A DNA stretch of 64,000 nt from Neobacillus mesonae (GTDB lineage: Bacteria; Bacillota; Bacilli; Bacillales; Cytobacillaceae). Position numbers and translations under genes: made by a program. Location: contig NZ_JAMBNQ010000019.1 in the NCBI RefSeq assembly GCF_023715155.1, positions 24,276 to 88,275 on the forward strand. The letters run 5' to 3'. Below, in pieces: positions 43,003 to 52,926 of this stretch. The notes beneath the pieces were generated by a model. That model was not told the DNA's origin. It saw nothing but the letters and a program-made list of their open reading frames with translations, and did no database searches. Within the stretch, counting starts at the first letter, position 1. Every line of letters begins with the position of its first letter.

Positions 43003-43752
43003 TTGGGCTTATACATGAATAAAAGACAAAACCCTGGTTTATATAAAAACAACAAATCCATCCAGGAACCAAATCAAGCCTACTCAAGACGGGATTTTCT
43101 GACTGAAATAATGAAAGAGCAAGAGCAGGCCAATGCAGCATTAAAACATTCATTAGCGGAATTAAAGTCCCGTACCATGACGCAAGAAAAAAGCCACCTG
43201 CAACAGTGGAATCAAGTAGATCAGCAATTAACCGAATTAAGAAAAAATAACCTGGAGCAAAAGGATTTTGAACAACAGATTATCCAATTTTTACAAACTC
43301 TAAAGGAGAAAAATATACACTTTGAGAAAGCTTTGGAAGATGAGGCATTGATAAAGGAAAATATGCTGGAAAAAGTGAATGAGCTTTCAGAAAGCCTGCA
43401 GGAAATGAAGCAGCGGCTGGAAGTGCAAGACAAAACCAACCAGCAAATGACGAAGCAAATAGACGAACAGTTAGAAATTCAAAAGAATACAGCAGCTAAG
43501 CAAGAGGAGTTTCAGGGTGAAGTCCTGCAAAGACTGGACAATCAAGAAGCATTAACAGAGAAAATGCTCAGGCAGCTGAATCATATTCGTTCCATTATCT
43601 TTGAGAGGACAAACTTTTTGGCTTCTAAAATTGAAGACGGCTATAAATTAACTTCTTCCTATGTTTACAAACTAATGACAGGCTCTGAACAGCCGCTCAC
43701 TTTTTTCATGCTCAATCAAAAAAAGGAAGAAGATCAGAAAAAAGCGGAATAA
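43003..43752 (+). CDS. Long coiled-coil protein
   Basis: The 249-residue product is almost wholly coiled coil, rich in Gln, Glu, Lys and Leu from about residue 35 to 205 (LKHSLAELKSRTMTQEKSHLQQWNQ...). The C-terminal 45 residues (FERTNFLASKIEDGYKLTSSYVYKLMTG) look globular. The TTG at 43003 is well placed behind AAAGGAGTGGAG; an in-frame ATG four codons later is the alternative. There is no membrane segment. I do not recognise the family. A terminator follows at once. Confidence 0.7.
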   Translation: MGLYMNKRQNPGLYKNNKSIQEPNQAYSRRDFLTEIMKEQEQANAALKHSLAELKSRTMTQEKSHLQQWNQVDQQLTELRKNNLEQKDFEQQIIQFLQTLKEKNIHFEKALEDEALIKENMLEKVNELSESLQEMKQRLEVQDKTNQQMTKQIDEQLEIQKNTAAKQEEFQGEVLQRLDNQEALTEKMLRQLNHIRSIIFERTNFLASKIEDGYKLTSSYVYKLMTGSEQPLTFFMLNQKKEEDQKKAE

Positions 43753-43754
43753 AC

Positions 43755-43793
43755 AAAAATGTCCATGCCGGCTAATGACATGGACATTTTTTT
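43755..43793. terminator. Bidirectional terminator
   Basis: AAAAATGTCCATG at 43755-43767 pairs with CATGGACATTTTT, between the coiled-coil gene and the convergent ppaC. Confidence 0.9.
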
Positions 43794-43797
43794 ATTA

Positions 43798-44736
43798 TTA
43801 GATTTCTACTGTTTTAAAAACATCTGTTAATACAGGAACAATTTGTTTCTTACGAGAAACGACACCTTTTAATGTAGCTGTATTCTCGGTTAATGTTACA
43901 TTATAAGCTCTTTCTACTGCAGCAGCTTTTCCGCCAAGTGCAAGGGCGACTGAATCGTTTGTTAAAATATCTGTAATCACGAATAAGAACAAGTCTAAGT
44001 TCTTTTCAGCCACTTTTTTATTGATAGCTTCTTCTATTTCTGCTTTGCGTACAAGAACATCAGATGGGTCAACAGTGTTTACTTGAGCGATCTCAACTTT
44101 AGCTGAACCCATTTCAAATCCTTTAGCATCAAGAGTCAATAGCTCTTCAACTGTTTTGCTGCTAACATCCGCACCTGCTTTTAACATTTCCAGGCCGTAT
44201 ACATTAGCATCTACCCCAGCGATTTCTGCTAATTCTTGGGCAGCAGCCACATCCTCATGAGTGCAAGTTGGTGATTTAAACAGCAAGGAATCAGAAATAA
44301 TTGCTGAAAGCATGAGTCCGGCGATTTCTTTACTGATTGTTTTGCCATTTTCTTTGTACATTTTATTTAAAATAGTCGCCGTACAGCCAACAGGCTCACA
44401 GCGGTAATAAAGAGGGTCGCTTGTTTCAAAGTTTGCAATACGGTGATGGTCAATAACCTCTAAAATACGTACGTCTGCAATATCATCCGCACTTTGCTGG
44501 CGCTCATTATGGTCAACCAGGATAACAGATTTTACTTCATCTGTCACTTTCTCAACTAAACGTGGTGCTTCTGCCTTGAATGTGTCAAGTGCATATTGTG
44601 TCTCAGCATTAACCTGGCCAAGACGAACAGGCTCTACATTTAATCCTAATTGTTTTTTCAAGTCTGCATAGGCAAGTGCCGAACAGATGGAGTCTGTGTC
44701 AGGGTTCTTATGTCCAAAAATAAATACTTTTTCCAT
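43798..44736 (-). CDS. ppaC: Manganese-dependent inorganic pyrophosphatase
   Basis: The 312-residue DHH-family enzyme hydrolyses pyrophosphate in the cytosol. The metal-site motifs GHKNPDTDS (residues 8-16), VDHNE and VIDHHRI and the C-terminal SRKKQIVP are present. Length matches family II enzymes (about 309). It is monocistronic. Confidence 0.96.
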   Translation of the reverse strand: MEKVFIFGHKNPDTDSICSALAYADLKKQLGLNVEPVRLGQVNAETQYALDTFKAEAPRLVEKVTDEVKSVILVDHNERQQSADDIADVRILEVIDHHRIANFETSDPLYYRCEPVGCTATILNKMYKENGKTISKEIAGLMLSAIISDSLLFKSPTCTHEDVAAAQELAEIAGVDANVYGLEMLKAGADVSSKTVEELLTLDAKGFEMGSAKVEIAQVNTVDPSDVLVRKAEIEEAINKKVAEKNLDLFLFVITDILTNDSVALALGGKAAAVERAYNVTLTENTATLKGVVSRKKQIVPVLTDVFKTVEI

Positions 44737-44848
44737 GTTACTACTCCCAATCCTTTTAAAGTATGAAGGTCATAGATAATTGTAAAAAATGACCCTATTG
44801 GAAATTATATATGATAATGCTAAAGGTTTCAAAAAAAATATTAAAAAA

Positions 44849-45187
44849 TCATTCTTGATTTGGCATGTTTGGGTGATAGTCAAAGTTAAATTGAATAGAA
44901 AACTGGAACCATTCTTTTGTTAATTGCTTTTTCCTAATTATTTTTCCAAACAACAACAATTCTTTATTGAGAATGGTAGTTTTGATTTTGTACAGTTCAA
45001 TATAATTTACAAAAAACGCATCTTCACACACAAATTTAAGACCGCCAGCGCTCATATCAAGGATCCAGATTGTTTTCTTTGCATGACCAGTGTATGGAAT
45101 TGTCGGTTCAATGGAACCCTCAACAGGTTTTTTAAAGATAAATCGTTTAAATTCCCGTTGTTCAAAGTTATGGTCCAAACTATTCAC
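44849..45187 (-). CDS. PilZ-domain protein in the flagellar cluster
   Basis: The 112-residue product consists of little more than a PilZ domain: RxxxR at REFKR (about residues 11-15) and DMSAGGL near residue 47, the two motifs that bind cyclic di-GMP. It lies 12 bases after the sigma-D gene and starts with GTG. Larger homologues such as YcgR and DgrA brake flagellar rotation; a similar role is plausible but the partner domain is missing here. Confidence 0.8.
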   Translation of the reverse strand: MNSLDHNFEQREFKRFIFKKPVEGSIEPTIPYTGHAKKTIWILDMSAGGLKFVCEDAFFVNYIELYKIKTTILNKELLLFGKIIRKKQLTKEWFQFSIQFNFDYHPNMPNQE

Positions 45188-45199
45188 CGCCTGTCCGTT

Positions 45200-46003
45200 C
45201 TATACAAATGAATGAAATGAAAAACCCATATTTTCAAATTTTCTGCGCAAACGGACAATCGCTTTGGAATGGATTTGCGAGATTCTTCCTTTTGTAAGGT
45301 TCAGTACTTCTGCTATTTCCACCTGTGTTAGGCCTTCATAATATAGCAGGGTGAGAACCAGTTTTTCATTTTTGGGCATCTCATCAATGCATTCCGCCAT
45401 GATTTTTTTAAATTCAGCCATTTGGATCTGCTGTTCCTGGGATTCCATATGCTCATCTCGAATATAATCCAGACGGCTCTGCTGTTTGCTGTCATCCTCC
45501 ATATCATTCATTGGTTCATCCAAGGAAAGCAATGTAGAGAAAGACAATGCTGACATCGTCTGGTCCACTTCTTCCACCGGCATATCCAAATAGGACGCTA
45601 GTTCTTCTTCTGTCGGCGATCTTAATAAGGTTTGCTCCAAGTCACGAAATGCACCATTTAATTTCTTAACCTTTTCCCTTAAACCGCGCGGAATCCAGTC
45701 CATTTTGCGAACCCCGTCCAGCATGGCCCCCTTGATTCGCCATAAACCAAATGTTTCAAATTGATATCCCTTGGTATAATCAAAATTTTTAACGGCCTCT
45801 ATTAAACCAATAAAGCCTAACCCCATTAAATCTTCCTTCGGGATAATACGCTGCGGGATGGTCAGACTAAGCCGATTGGCCATTCGTTCAACTAAATACA
45901 TATATTGCTTTACCAATTTTTCCTGGACAGCCAAATCATTTGTGGTTTGATATTTGCTCCAAAGCTGATGGTTCAAATTGGATTCATTCAGTACTGGTTT
46001 CAC
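45200..46003 (-). CDS. sigD: Flagellar RNA polymerase sigma factor (sigma-D / FliA)
   Basis: The 267-residue sigma-70-type factor has regions 2 (KEDLMGLGFIGLIEAVKNFDYTKGYQFETFGLWRIKGAMLDGVR), 3 (RSPTEEELASYLDM) and 4 (LTLLYYEGLTQVEIAEVLNLTKGRISQIHSKAIVRLR), in the order and length of B. subtilis SigD. It directs late flagellar and motility genes. It lies downstream of flhF-flhG, but without the chemotaxis genes that precede it in B. subtilis. Confidence 0.95.
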   Translation of the reverse strand: MKPVLNESNLNHQLWSKYQTTNDLAVQEKLVKQYMYLVERMANRLSLTIPQRIIPKEDLMGLGFIGLIEAVKNFDYTKGYQFETFGLWRIKGAMLDGVRKMDWIPRGLREKVKKLNGAFRDLEQTLLRSPTEEELASYLDMPVEEVDQTMSALSFSTLLSLDEPMNDMEDDSKQQSRLDYIRDEHMESQEQQIQMAEFKKIMAECIDEMPKNEKLVLTLLYYEGLTQVEIAEVLNLTKGRISQIHSKAIVRLRRKFENMGFSFHSFV

Positions 46004-46032
46004 CGTTTATCCCTCCTTGCAATAGGGTTATG

Positions 46033-46419
46033 TTATTGGGGAAGATTTTCATCCTTCCTATTATGTAAAGCATTTAAAGAAATGGCTTGGAAGGCAGAAT
46101 CGTCTGTTGTGCCGCTCCCAGCTGTACTATTTTCTTCCGTAAAGGCTGATGGTTTCACTGGCTGCTGCTTTTCCGTCTTGCTGGACTGCTGCCTTTTTAC
46201 CTTTGAAGAAGATGGGCCATTTTGATTTTCTGCATTTTTGTTTAAATCCATTTGATGCAGCATCCATCTGACGAAATAGCTCAATACAAAGAAAATAGCA
46301 AATCCGGTTAATGCCCTGAACAAGGAAGTGAGCCATGTATTATTTTCCATAGATAAAATAAAGCTAAAAATAAAGGCAATGAACCCCAAAAAGGCATTCA
46401 GCTTCCATGTTCCAAACAT
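46033..46419 (-). CDS. Small membrane protein between flhG and sigD
   Basis: The 128-residue product begins with two hydrophobic segments (about residues 5-20 and 31-50) and ends in a polar Ser/Gln/Lys-rich tail of about 70 residues. I chose ATG at 46419, nine bases after AGGAAAGG; GTG at 46428 is possible. The position recalls B. subtilis SwrB, which follows sigD and has one membrane segment, but the sequences do not obviously match. I do not recognise it. It lies 15 bases past flhG, so it is co-transcribed. Confidence 0.6.
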   Translation of the reverse strand: MFGTWKLNAFLGFIAFIFSFILSMENNTWLTSLFRALTGFAIFFVLSYFVRWMLHQMDLNKNAENQNGPSSSKVKRQQSSKTEKQQPVKPSAFTEENSTAGSGTTDDSAFQAISLNALHNRKDENLPQ

Positions 46420-46434
46420 CAGGACCACCCTTTC

Positions 46435-47322
46435 CTAAGATTTTCTTAAAAACAGGATTTTCTCAAAGAATCCTCTAATGCCTTTAATAGGAGAAGATGG
46501 ATTCCCTTCCATATCCGGTAAAAATGTATACATAATTTGTTTAATATTTTTCGATGCTTCACAATTTGGATAGGATAGATAGAATGGGGTCTGCGACCTG
46601 ACAGCCTTTCCCACATGCTCATCCTCCATAAGGAAACCAAGTGTATTCAAATTCATTTTTAAAAAGACACTGCTTGCATTTTTTAATGCCCTTGAGGTAT
46701 CTACAGCTTCCCGGTATGTTTTGGCCCGATTCACTACCAGCCGGAATTTCGGGGGCTGTACGGTAAATTGATGGACAGCTTTCATAACGGAATAGGCATC
46801 AGCAATAGATGTCGGCTCTGGTGTGGTCACCATAATCGTTTCATCAGATGCTAAAATAAAATCGACCAGCATTTTCGAAATCCCCGCACCCGTATCCAGC
46901 AAGATAAAATCGGCATACGAATTTAGCTCCTGAATTTGATTCATGAAAAATATCAGTTTCTTTTGGTCTAATTTCATAAGTTCTTGTATATCTAACCCGC
47001 CGGCAATGTAATCAATTCCGCCAATACCTTTTTCAATGCAGTCAAATAGATATTTCTTCTGGTACATGACATCAGCCAAACTTCCTTTTAATTTGGCTGT
47101 TGCCCCCATCAGAATATCGATATTAGCAGTAGATAAATCCAAATCCAAAATCACGACTTTCTTCCCTGCCTCTTTCAATGCCAGTGCAAAGTTAAGCGTG
47201 AAATTGGATTTTCCTACCCCGCCTTTTCCGCTTGTAATGGTAATCATCCTTGAAGGCTGTTTCTTCTCCTCTTGGACATGATGGCGGTTCATAAATTCCC
47301 TAAGTCTCTGTGCCTGGTCCAT
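46435..47322 (-). CDS. flhG: Flagellar number/placement ATPase FlhG (YlxH)
   Basis: The 295-residue MinD/ParA-type ATPase has the deviant Walker A GKGGVGKSNF (about residues 31-40), the switch I region DLDLSTANIDI and LLDTGAGIS. It stimulates the FlhF GTPase and controls flagellar number and position. It overlaps the flhF stop codon by one base. Confidence 0.93.
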   Translation of the reverse strand: MDQAQRLREFMNRHHVQEEKKQPSRMITITSGKGGVGKSNFTLNFALALKEAGKKVVILDLDLSTANIDILMGATAKLKGSLADVMYQKKYLFDCIEKGIGGIDYIAGGLDIQELMKLDQKKLIFFMNQIQELNSYADFILLDTGAGISKMLVDFILASDETIMVTTPEPTSIADAYSVMKAVHQFTVQPPKFRLVVNRAKTYREAVDTSRALKNASSVFLKMNLNTLGFLMEDEHVGKAVRSQTPFYLSYPNCEASKNIKQIMYTFLPDMEGNPSSPIKGIRGFFEKILFLRKS

Positions 47323-48737
47323 TACCTATCATCTCCTGCTATGGAATGAGCAAGGAGGCCTGCGTCAATGAATGTAATATCTTCTGGAACACTTTGTCCA
47401 TTGGTGATATACACCATTTCATATGGGTATTGAAAAGCAATGTTTAAGATCGTGCCATAGCTGGTTGTCTCATCAAACTTTGTTAAAATTAACTTATTAA
47501 CTGGACTGTCTAAAAACTCATTCAAGATTAATGTAAGATCTTCATATTTCGTTGTCAGACTTAACGCTAAATAATGATCACTTTTTAAAGGGTACGTCAG
47601 AAATTCCCTGACCGATTCCCGGTTTTTCTCATCCTTGAAATTCCGTCCGGTTGTATCCATATAAATCAGGTCAAAATGCTTCAATTTCTCAATCGCCTGA
47701 TCTAATTCCTCTCTTGAATGGGCAACCTCAATCGGAACATTTAATATACCTGCATAGGTTTTCAATTGTTCTACCGCAGCGATTCGGTATACATCCGTCG
47801 TAATCATCGCCACACGGCGTTTTTGTTTTAAAATTTGTTCTGTTGCCAGCTTGGCAATCGACGTGGTTTTTCCAACCCCTGTCGGACCAATGATATTAAT
47901 CATGCGAATGTCTTCCGGCAGTACATTAGATTTCGGAACTCGCTTTTCTATCATTCCTTGTACAATCGCGATGATCTCTTTTTCTATATCCTCTTCAGCT
48001 GCTGCCTCAAGTGAGCCAAACTGGTTTGTGATAGTATTGATGGTATTCATGACGATATATTCTAGTACTTCATCTGCCACTCCCTGCTTCTTTAGGCGAT
48101 TGGTCCATTTGGACAGACGGGCTGATGGACCGCTTTCCTGCTTTTCACCTGTCATAAAAGTCATCATCATATTCCTCAGGCTTTTGATCTCATCTAGCAG
48201 CGGATTTTCAGGTTCAGCTGCTGGTTTAACCGAAACGGATTCGGTTTTCACCTTTTCAGCAGGATGGGAATAGAGTTGATACAGCATTTGCGGTTTTTTA
48301 TGAAAAACAGAACTCTTTGAATCAAAATTCCCCTCACCAACAAATGTATCAAAACCTTCTGCATGCTGGTTTTGATCCTCGCTGCTGTGATCTCCATAAA
48401 CATGGAGGTGATTTCTTTTCACCAGCACGTTTTCAATCAGCTTTGCTTTCGTTTCATTTGAAAATTCAAGCTCTTCCTCTTCTGGACTGACAGGATTGGA
48501 TTGGCCTTTTTCAACGGGACGGATTTTCTCCTTTATAGCAGCTTCTCTTTCAGGCTGCGGGGCTTCTTTTTCCATCGAATAAGCTGTAACCTCAAATTTT
48601 TGTTTGGCAAAAAAGCCAAATAATCCGCCTGATTTAATGGCCCTGGTATTGACAATGATGGCATTGTCGCCTAATTGCTGCCGGACCATTTTTAAAGCTA
48701 GAGGGATGGAATCCGCTACGATTTTTTTGGTTTTCAT
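47322..48737 (-). CDS. flhF: Flagellar SRP-type GTPase FlhF
   Basis: The 471-residue protein has an N-terminal basic region (B domain) followed by NG domains: GPTGVGKTTSIAKLA (G1, near residue 290), TTDVYRIAAVEQL, YMDTTGRN (G3) and LTKFDETTSYG (G4). Compared with the 366-residue B. subtilis FlhF it has about 100 more residues in the linker. It specifies the assembly site of flagella with FlhG. It overlaps flhA by four bases. Confidence 0.94.
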   Translation of the reverse strand: MKTKKIVADSIPLALKMVRQQLGDNAIIVNTRAIKSGGLFGFFAKQKFEVTAYSMEKEAPQPEREAAIKEKIRPVEKGQSNPVSPEEEELEFSNETKAKLIENVLVKRNHLHVYGDHSSEDQNQHAEGFDTFVGEGNFDSKSSVFHKKPQMLYQLYSHPAEKVKTESVSVKPAAEPENPLLDEIKSLRNMMMTFMTGEKQESGPSARLSKWTNRLKKQGVADEVLEYIVMNTINTITNQFGSLEAAAEEDIEKEIIAIVQGMIEKRVPKSNVLPEDIRMINIIGPTGVGKTTSIAKLATEQILKQKRRVAMITTDVYRIAAVEQLKTYAGILNVPIEVAHSREELDQAIEKLKHFDLIYMDTTGRNFKDEKNRESVREFLTYPLKSDHYLALSLTTKYEDLTLILNEFLDSPVNKLILTKFDETTSYGTILNIAFQYPYEMVYITNGQSVPEDITFIDAGLLAHSIAGDDR

Positions 48738-50770
48738 ATGTTCACCACTCCGATACTTTGAATCTCAATATCAGGCTCCAGTTCAGTAAAGCTGAGAACA
48801 GGCACTGTAGGCATAATTTTATCAACAAATTGCTTTAAATACATTCGTATATTTGGTGACGTAAGGAAAATCGGCTGGGAGCCCGCTTTCATGACCCTCT
48901 CGATTTCTCCCCTTAATTCTTCCGTAATTCTGCGGGACAATTGCGGGTCCATAGATAGATAGTATCCCCCTGCTTCTGTCTGCTGAAGGCTGTCAGAAAT
49001 TCCTTTTTCAAGCGTCGCACCTGCCGTCAGGACTTGAATAACCCCATTGTCTGCATATTGCTCGGTAATCTGCCGTGTTAACGATTGCCGTACATATTCT
49101 GTTAGAATTCTAGGATCCTTTGTATAAACGGCATAATCCGCCAATGTTTCAAAAATGACAGCTAAATCGCGGATTGATATTTGTTCACGCAGCAAGTTTT
49201 GCAGCACTTTTTGAATATCCCCGACAGTTAACAGATTGGGTACCAATTCGTTCACTAGATTTGGATGTGTTTCTTTTAGGTTATCAATTAATTCCTGTGT
49301 TTCTTCGCGGTGGAGCAGTTCGTGGGCATATTGTTTCAACACCTCTGTTAAATGGGTGGCAATAACTGAAGGCGGGTCAACCATCATATAGCCCATTAAC
49401 TCTGCTTTTTGTTTTTCTTCAGGTGTCACCCAGACAGCCGGAAGGCCGAATGCCGGCTCAATAACCTGAATTCCATTAATAGCCCCGGCATCCGCACCTT
49501 GTGTCATGGCAAGAAAATGATCCAAATAAACTTCCCCTAAGGCTATTTTGCTGCCGCGGAATTTCAGTACATATTGGTTTGCAGACAATTGCAGGTTATC
49601 GCGGATTCTGATTGTCGGAATGATAAGACCAAGTTCCAGCGCAAACTGCCGGCGGATCATGACAATCCGGTCTAAAATATCCCCGCCCTGCTTTTGATCA
49701 GCTAATGGAATCAAACCATAGCCAATCTCCAGTTCCAATGGATCCAGCTGAAGCAGATTAATGACTTTTTCCGGACTGCGGATATCGTCTTCCATTTCCG
49801 CTGCTATTTCATTTTGTTCGTTGAGCAGTTCCTCTTTTTTGACCGCCTTTCTGATTGACAGCCCGCCAAAGATCAGCAGACCAGCCACCGGTACAGTGAG
49901 CATCAGGCCAATCGGTGTCAACAGACCAAAAATCATAATCGTTCCCGCCACAATGAACAGCAGTTTAGGATAGCTGAATACTTGTTGAATGATATCAGTA
50001 CCGAGATTGCCGTCAGAGGCCGCACGGGTGACGGTGATACCTGTTGCAGTTGAAATTAATAATGCCGGTACCTGGCTGACCAATCCGTCCCCTACTGATA
50101 AAAGGGTGAAGGTGCTCGCCGATTCAGCAAAGCCCATCCCGTGGATGACCATTCCGATAATAAAACCGCCGATCACGTTAATCAAAAGAATGACAATACC
50201 GGCAATCGCATCCCCTTTAACAAATTTACTGGCACCATCCATTGCCCCGTAAAAGTCTGCTTCCTGTTCAATCTTCTGACGGCGCGTCCTGGCATCCTGC
50301 TCACTGATTAATCCTGCATTCATATCAGCATCAATACTCATTTGCTTACCAGGCATGGCATCGAGGGTGAAACGTGCGGCCACTTCAGCTACCCTTTCCG
50401 ATCCCTTTGTAATAACAATGAACTGAATCACTACAAGAATTAAAAAGACAACAAAACCAACAACCGGACTGCCGCCGATGACAAAGGAGCCGAATGTCTC
50501 AATCACTTGTCCGCCGTCTGCTTTTGAAAGAATGGAACGAGTGGTCGATACATTCAGCGCCAGCCGGAATAGTGTAGTCAACAATAAGGCAGTAGGAAAA
50601 ATAGAAAATTCCAATGCTTCCTTTGTATTCATCGCAACGAGCAAGATTAATAGAGAAATCGATATATTGCATATTAATAGAAAATCCAGCAGGATCGTTG
50701 GAAGCGGGATGATCATCATAGCGACAATCAAAATTACGACGATTAAAATTGATATATCTTTTGCCTTCAT
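48734..50770 (-). CDS. flhA: Flagellar export protein FlhA
   Basis: The 678-residue protein forms the main export gate. Eight membrane segments occupy the first half, including the FHIPEP-type loop with RFTLDAMPGKQMSIDADMNAGLISEQDARTRR, a hallmark of the family. The cytoplasmic half docks the chaperone-substrate complexes. It overlaps flhB by four bases. Confidence 0.97.
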   Translation of the reverse strand: MKAKDISILIVVILIVAMMIIPLPTILLDFLLICNISISLLILLVAMNTKEALEFSIFPTALLLTTLFRLALNVSTTRSILSKADGGQVIETFGSFVIGGSPVVGFVVFLILVVIQFIVITKGSERVAEVAARFTLDAMPGKQMSIDADMNAGLISEQDARTRRQKIEQEADFYGAMDGASKFVKGDAIAGIVILLINVIGGFIIGMVIHGMGFAESASTFTLLSVGDGLVSQVPALLISTATGITVTRAASDGNLGTDIIQQVFSYPKLLFIVAGTIMIFGLLTPIGLMLTVPVAGLLIFGGLSIRKAVKKEELLNEQNEIAAEMEDDIRSPEKVINLLQLDPLELEIGYGLIPLADQKQGGDILDRIVMIRRQFALELGLIIPTIRIRDNLQLSANQYVLKFRGSKIALGEVYLDHFLAMTQGADAGAINGIQVIEPAFGLPAVWVTPEEKQKAELMGYMMVDPPSVIATHLTEVLKQYAHELLHREETQELIDNLKETHPNLVNELVPNLLTVGDIQKVLQNLLREQISIRDLAVIFETLADYAVYTKDPRILTEYVRQSLTRQITEQYADNGVIQVLTAGATLEKGISDSLQQTEAGGYYLSMDPQLSRRITEELRGEIERVMKAGSQPIFLTSPNIRMYLKQFVDKIMPTVPVLSFTELEPDIEIQSIGVVNI

Positions 50771-51861
50771 GTCATCATCCCCTTATATCGTCCTTCTTGA
50801 TAGTACACATACGCCAAAACTTCCCCGACCGCATTGAACAGCTCCTCAGGAATAGCTTCACCGATTTCGACCGATGCAAACAATGCCCGTGCAAGCGGCC
50901 GGTTCTCCACCATCATAATTTTATGCTGTTTCGCAATCTCTTTTATTTTTAATGCAAGATAATCCTGCCCTTTTGCTATGACCTGAGGCGCATCCATTGT
51001 GTTAAAATCATAGCGGATGGCCACAGCGAAATGGGTAGGGTTGGTAATCACAACATCTGCTTTCGGCACTTCCCGAATCATCTGATTCATGGCCATCTGC
51101 CGCTGAATAGCCCGTCTTTTCCCCTTAATCACAGGATCTCCTTCTGTTTTCTTATATTCATCCTTGATTTCCTGTTTTGACATCCGAATCTTCTTTTCAA
51201 AGCTGAATTTTTGATAGATAAAGTCTCCCGCTGCCAACACTAAAAGGGAAGCCGAAGCTGCGATTCCAATTTGAATGATCATGGAACCTACAAATCTCGA
51301 GGCACTCCATAAATCTTTTTCACCTATTGTGAGAAACTCATTTTTCCTGCTCCAAATCACCATAAAAACAACTACCCCGATGATAAGGATTTTTAAAATA
51401 GACTTGACCAATTCCACAATCGATCTGAATGAAAATAAGCGTTTTATGCCCTGAATCGGATCCAGTTTTTTAAAATCCACTTTTAGCAGGGAAAAATTAA
51501 ACATAAATCCTACCTGCATGAGGTTTGCAGCAATCCCTACTATCATGACAATGAGCAGAATAGGGGCCACTAATTTAACCGAATCGATGACTAATTGATT
51601 GAAAAGGAGCTTTGTGCTTTCAATCGATAAATCCCATAGTAAATATTCTCGAAAACTATGACGATAAATATCAAGACACCCTTCTATAAAACTCTTTCCC
51701 AAAATGAGAAAGCCAGAAAAAGCAAATAATAATGTTAGAGCGGTTGAAATCTCCTGGCTTTTGGCAATCTGCCCTTTTTTTCGAACCTCGCGCCGTTTAG
51801 CGGGCGTTGCCTTTTCCGTTTTTTCACCGGAAAATAATTGTAAATCTAAACGAAGCAGCAT
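50767..51861 (-). CDS. flhB: Flagellar export switch protein FlhB
   Basis: The 364-residue protein begins with GEKTEKATPAKRREVRKKGQIAKSQEIS and has four membrane segments. The autocleavage motif NPTH (VVITNPTHFAVAIRYD) is intact, so it can switch export from rod/hook to filament subunits. The gene lies two bases after fliR. Confidence 0.97.
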   Translation of the reverse strand: MLLRLDLQLFSGEKTEKATPAKRREVRKKGQIAKSQEISTALTLLFAFSGFLILGKSFIEGCLDIYRHSFREYLLWDLSIESTKLLFNQLVIDSVKLVAPILLIVMIVGIAANLMQVGFMFNFSLLKVDFKKLDPIQGIKRLFSFRSIVELVKSILKILIIGVVVFMVIWSRKNEFLTIGEKDLWSASRFVGSMIIQIGIAASASLLVLAAGDFIYQKFSFEKKIRMSKQEIKDEYKKTEGDPVIKGKRRAIQRQMAMNQMIREVPKADVVITNPTHFAVAIRYDFNTMDAPQVIAKGQDYLALKIKEIAKQHKIMMVENRPLARALFASVEIGEAIPEELFNAVGEVLAYVYYQEGRYKGMMT

Positions 51862-51863
51862 GG

Positions 51864-52643
51864 TTACGCCCCCATTATTTTCAATATGGCAGACATAGCG
51901 TCGAACATATTTTCAAACAAAATTTTTAATAGATAGAAAAAACTGGGTAAAATAACGATATATAAAATAAAATGCAATAAAATCTTAAGCGGTGGTGCAA
52001 CGGAAAAAAAATTCATCTGCGGCACCGTCTTGGCCAAAATCCCCATGGCCGCATCTGTCAGAAACATAGCACCTAGTATGGGAGCAGCCATCATAAAACC
52101 AATCATAAACATCTGCTTTAGACACTCTAATAGGAATAAAGACAATCGCCCATCAGTAAAAGCCGGAACAGTTTGATCTAATGGAATCCAATCGAAACTG
52201 GCCATAACTCCCTGAATCAGCATATGATGTCCATTTACAGCCAGTAAAACCAAAATCGCGAGAATATTTTTAAAGCGTCCGGTCAGCTGGCTCGTCGTCC
52301 CAAAGTTCGGGTCAAATAAACTAGCCATTGAAAAACCAATTTGCATATCCAAAATAGAGCCCGCTAATTGTACGGAATTCAACAAAATATTAGCCGCCAG
52401 TCCAAGCACAATTCCAACAAGAAATTCTTTCAAAATTAATATCATAATCGTTCCCTGCGGCAGTGCTGCAATGGGTTCTTTCACCATTCCTACACATAGA
52501 ATGCCAAGAATAGCGCTAAAACCAATTTTATAGGCTGTTGGTATTTGCCGGCCCGAAAATATAGGGACTGACACCATAAAAGAAGTGATTCGAACAAATA
52601 TTAACAGAAAACTCCACCAGTAAGCAGTGTCCAATATCATCAC
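51864..52643 (-). CDS. fliR: Flagellar export protein FliR
   Basis: The 259-residue membrane protein matches the FliR length and pattern (LIFVRITSFMVSVPIFSGRQIPTAYKIGFS near the start; FMMAAPILGAMFLTDAAMGILAKTVPQMNFF). It is a component of the export gate, directly after fliQ with no gap. Confidence 0.95.
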   Translation of the reverse strand: MMILDTAYWWSFLLIFVRITSFMVSVPIFSGRQIPTAYKIGFSAILGILCVGMVKEPIAALPQGTIMILILKEFLVGIVLGLAANILLNSVQLAGSILDMQIGFSMASLFDPNFGTTSQLTGRFKNILAILVLLAVNGHHMLIQGVMASFDWIPLDQTVPAFTDGRLSLFLLECLKQMFMIGFMMAAPILGAMFLTDAAMGILAKTVPQMNFFSVAPPLKILLHFILYIVILPSFFYLLKILFENMFDAMSAILKIMGA

Positions 52644-52913
52644 CTACCCCACAAATTGAGACAGATTTCCCAATAAGTGTTCAGTGAAATCTACTACATG
52701 CCTTAGCATCCAGGCGCCAAAGAAAAGGATTGTCAAAAAAACAGCAACAATCTTTGGTATAAATGCCAGTGTCTGCTCTTGAATCTGGGTTGCTGCTTGA
52801 AAGATACTAACCAATAACCCTACTGCCAGGGCAACCCCTGCAACCGGTGCAATGACGATAAGGATGGTATAAATTGCTTCCTGGGCATACCGTAAAATCA
52901 TTTCTGTAGTCAT
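52644..52913 (-). CDS. fliQ: Flagellar export protein FliQ
   Basis: The 89-residue protein has two membrane helices and the FliQ core PVAGVALAVGLLVSIFQAATQIQEQTLAFIPKIVAV. It is the standard size (89 residues). It is encoded between fliP and fliR. Confidence 0.96.
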   Translation of the reverse strand: MTTEMILRYAQEAIYTILIVIAPVAGVALAVGLLVSIFQAATQIQEQTLAFIPKIVAVFLTILFFGAWMLRHVVDFTEHLLGNLSQFVG

Positions 52914-52926
52914 TTCTCGTCACTCC

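Noticed and set aside
42860..43153. 97-codon minus-strand frame before the coiled-coil gene.
   Set aside because: It overlaps the 5' end of the coiled-coil gene on the other strand and lacks a ribosome site.
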